In this document: positions 5,233-6,021 of the stretch, in pieces
Position numbering within the stretch: the stretch's first letter is position 1
Layout: each line of letters opens with the position of its first letter
Assembly (NCBI GenBank): GCA_910587025.1
Contig: CAJUKR010000061.1
Span: forward strand, 1 to 6,021
Direction: 5' to 3'
DNA from: an uncultured Christensenellaceae bacterium
GTDB lineage: Bacteria > Bacillota > Clostridia > Christensenellales > Pumilibacteraceae
Length of the DNA stretch: 6,021 nucleotides
Program-made: the position numbers and the translations under genes
Notes under the pieces: model-generated
Database searches by the model: none
Seen by the model: only the letters and a program-made list of their open reading frames with translations
Told to the model about the DNA's origin: nothing

Positions 5233-5265
5233 AAAAGGAACGCCGTATAAAACGTCGTTCCTTTT
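5233..5265 (-). terminator. Intrinsic terminator of the coiled-coil protein gene
   Basis: On the minus strand AAAAGGAACG (5265-5256) pairs exactly with CGTTCCTTTT (5242-5233) around a 13-base loop in which CG/CG can extend pairing. A run of five T is followed by C. It begins about ten bases after the stop of the gene at 5276 and precedes the ispE promoter, separating the two units. The plus-strand reading also ends in a T4 run but has no gene feeding into it. Confidence 0.85.
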
Positions 5266-5275
5266 AGCTTTCACA

Positions 5276-6021
5276 TTACTTCTTTTCCTGTTCGTCGAAG
5301 AAGTTATAGAAATTATCCGGATCGTATGCGCCGCTCTTTTTCCCTCGGCGATTGAACAGCCCTTCCGCTTCGGGAATAGTCTCGACGTTGCCCGTCAGTA
5401 CGGGCTTTTCCTCGCCGCGTCCGCTCGCGTCCACAGTAGTCGTGGTCGTCGTAGTAGTGATCGCTCCCGGTACTATTCCTCCCGCCATTCCGCCTTCGGG
5501 CAATGCGGGACGTTCATCCATGCCTTGCACCGCAACTATATGCGTGCCGGTAGCTTTACGGATAGCGTCCACGAGCATCACACCGAGCGCTTCCATATCG
5601 GTATTTTTGTTCGCGGTCTGAATATACGTGGGACGATTTTCCGCTCTGAGCCGAGCGAACTCCGCTTCGACCTTGGCTTCAAGCGCGTGCTGAGCCGCTT
5701 TCGCTTCCGCGGCCGCCTGCGCTTCGGCGCGAGCCGCGGCAACCCTTTCGGCTATTTCCTGTTCGTGCCGTAAACGCTCTATTTCAGCCTTAAGTTCGGC
5801 AAAACCGTCCGCAGGCATTGCATACCCGACAGGCATTTGTTGCATCTGAGGCATTTGCATAGGCTGAGGCTGTGCCTGGGGCTGAGGCTGTGACTGTGCC
5901 TGTGCCTGGGGCTGGGGCTGAGGCTGCTGCATCGGCTGTTGCTGCATCGGCATCATCATCGGCTGTTGCATGCTCATCCGCTCCATTCGGCGCTCTTCTC
6001 GCTCCTCGCGTTCCTCGCGAC
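5276..6021 (-). CDS. Low-complexity Gln/Pro-rich coiled-coil protein of unknown function, N-terminus beyond the window
   Basis: I do not recognise this protein. The frame is open to the window edge, where it encodes a charged REE repeat (three units plus RR), so the ATG at 5986 is probably internal and the gene 5'-partial. Counting from that Met, residues 1-52 are Met/Gln/Pro-rich, with 22 residues of alternating Gln with Pro, Ala or Ser at about 21-42. Residues 62-117 form a predicted alanine-, glutamate- and arginine-rich coiled coil (KAEIERLRHEQEIAERVAAA). A short globular-looking piece (TDMEALGVMLVDAIRKATGTHIVAVQG, about 129-155) follows, then a run of eight threonines at 177-184 and a polar tail ending YNFFDEQEKK. 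No membrane segment or cysteine is present in the visible part. Such layouts suit scaffolding or cell-envelope-linked proteins, but this is only a guess. A strong terminator follows. Confidence 0.75.
   Translation of the reverse strand, partial: REEREEREERRMERMSMQQPMMMPMQQQPMQQPQPQPQAQAQSQPQPQAQPQPMQMPQMQQMPVGYAMPADGFAELKAEIERLRHEQEIAERVAAARAEAQAAAEAKAAQHALEAKVEAEFARLRAENRPTYIQTANKNTDMEALGVMLVDAIRKATGTHIVAVQGMDERPALPEGGMAGGIVPGAITTTTTTTTVDASGRGEEKPVLTGNVETIPEAEGLFNRRGKKSGAYDPDNFYNFFDEQEKK
5862..5927 (-). repeat. In-frame hexanucleotide repeat coding Gln-X dipeptides
   Basis: Eleven imperfect 6-base units of the form GGCTGN or GCCTGN/GACTGT (plus strand) run without interruption and encode alternating Gln with Pro, Ala or Ser in the coiled-coil protein. 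Unit variants differ by single bases. Because the period is a multiple of three, changes in copy number would lengthen or shorten the linker without a frameshift. Confidence 0.8.
5993..6019 (-). repeat. Three-unit 9-base repeat coding Arg-Glu-Glu at window edge
   Basis: On the minus strand three 9-base units (CGCGAGGAA, CGCGAGGAG, CGAGAAGAG) encode REE three times, followed by RR before the Met at 5986. The array may continue outside the window. Its presence in frame is the main reason to treat the gene as extending beyond the edge. Confidence 0.65.

Noticed and set aside
5188..5274. N-terminal extension of IspE from a GTG at 5274
   Set aside because: The extra 29 residues would be encoded by the upstream terminator hairpin and the promoter, and the IspE fold begins directly at Met 5187.
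5984..5986. ATG at 5986 as the true start of the coiled-coil gene
   Set aside because: The frame continues upstream with an in-frame REE repeat to the window edge, and no ribosome binding site is well placed for this ATG.

Overview
The window reads as a compact chromosomal segment from an endospore-forming member of the Clostridia. SpoIIR, SleB and YpeB are all sporulation or germination proteins, Shine-Dalgarno sequences are of the strong AGGAGG type, base composition is moderate, and intergenic gaps are short. An uncultured gut-type lineage would fit, but I cannot name a genus from this sequence.

Layout. Plus strand, 1-1316: the C-terminal part of a PHP-family histidinol-phosphatase-like enzyme, overlapped by one base by a small FmdB-like zinc-ribbon gene. 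A 117-base hairpin repeat follows, then a nitroreductase with a strong ribosome binding site. A bidirectional hairpin terminator (1322-1356) separates these from the minus-strand pair sleB (3800-3090) and ypeB (2682-1369). About 400 bases lie between sleB and ypeB and are almost entirely tandem copies of the same hairpin repeat family. Divergent from sleB is spoIIR (3886-4395), which meets ispE (minus, 5187-4390) tail to tail over a shared TTATAA. Upstream of ispE are a promoter placed for a leaderless transcript and the terminator of the preceding gene. That gene is a low-complexity, coiled-coil protein of unknown function whose N-terminus lies beyond the window.

How the genes fit together. 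SpoIIR is made early in the forespore and triggers sigma-E activation in the mother cell. SleB is the cortex-lytic enzyme used when the spore germinates, and YpeB is its membrane-anchored partner, so the centre of the window is a spore formation and germination cluster. IspE is a housekeeping enzyme of the non-mevalonate isoprenoid pathway. The nitroreductase, the zinc-ribbon protein and the PHP enzyme have no evident link to sporulation.

The most unusual content is the repeat family: one copy at 625-741, two well-preserved tandem copies at 2834-2949 and 2964-3087, and one decayed copy at about 2701-2803. All good copies share a GGGAGYGTAC / GTACRTGAC core around an apical hairpin, with different but self-complementary outer arms. 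Several changes between copies preserve base pairing. This points to a structured mobile or RNA-like element, found here in both orientations relative to its neighbouring genes.
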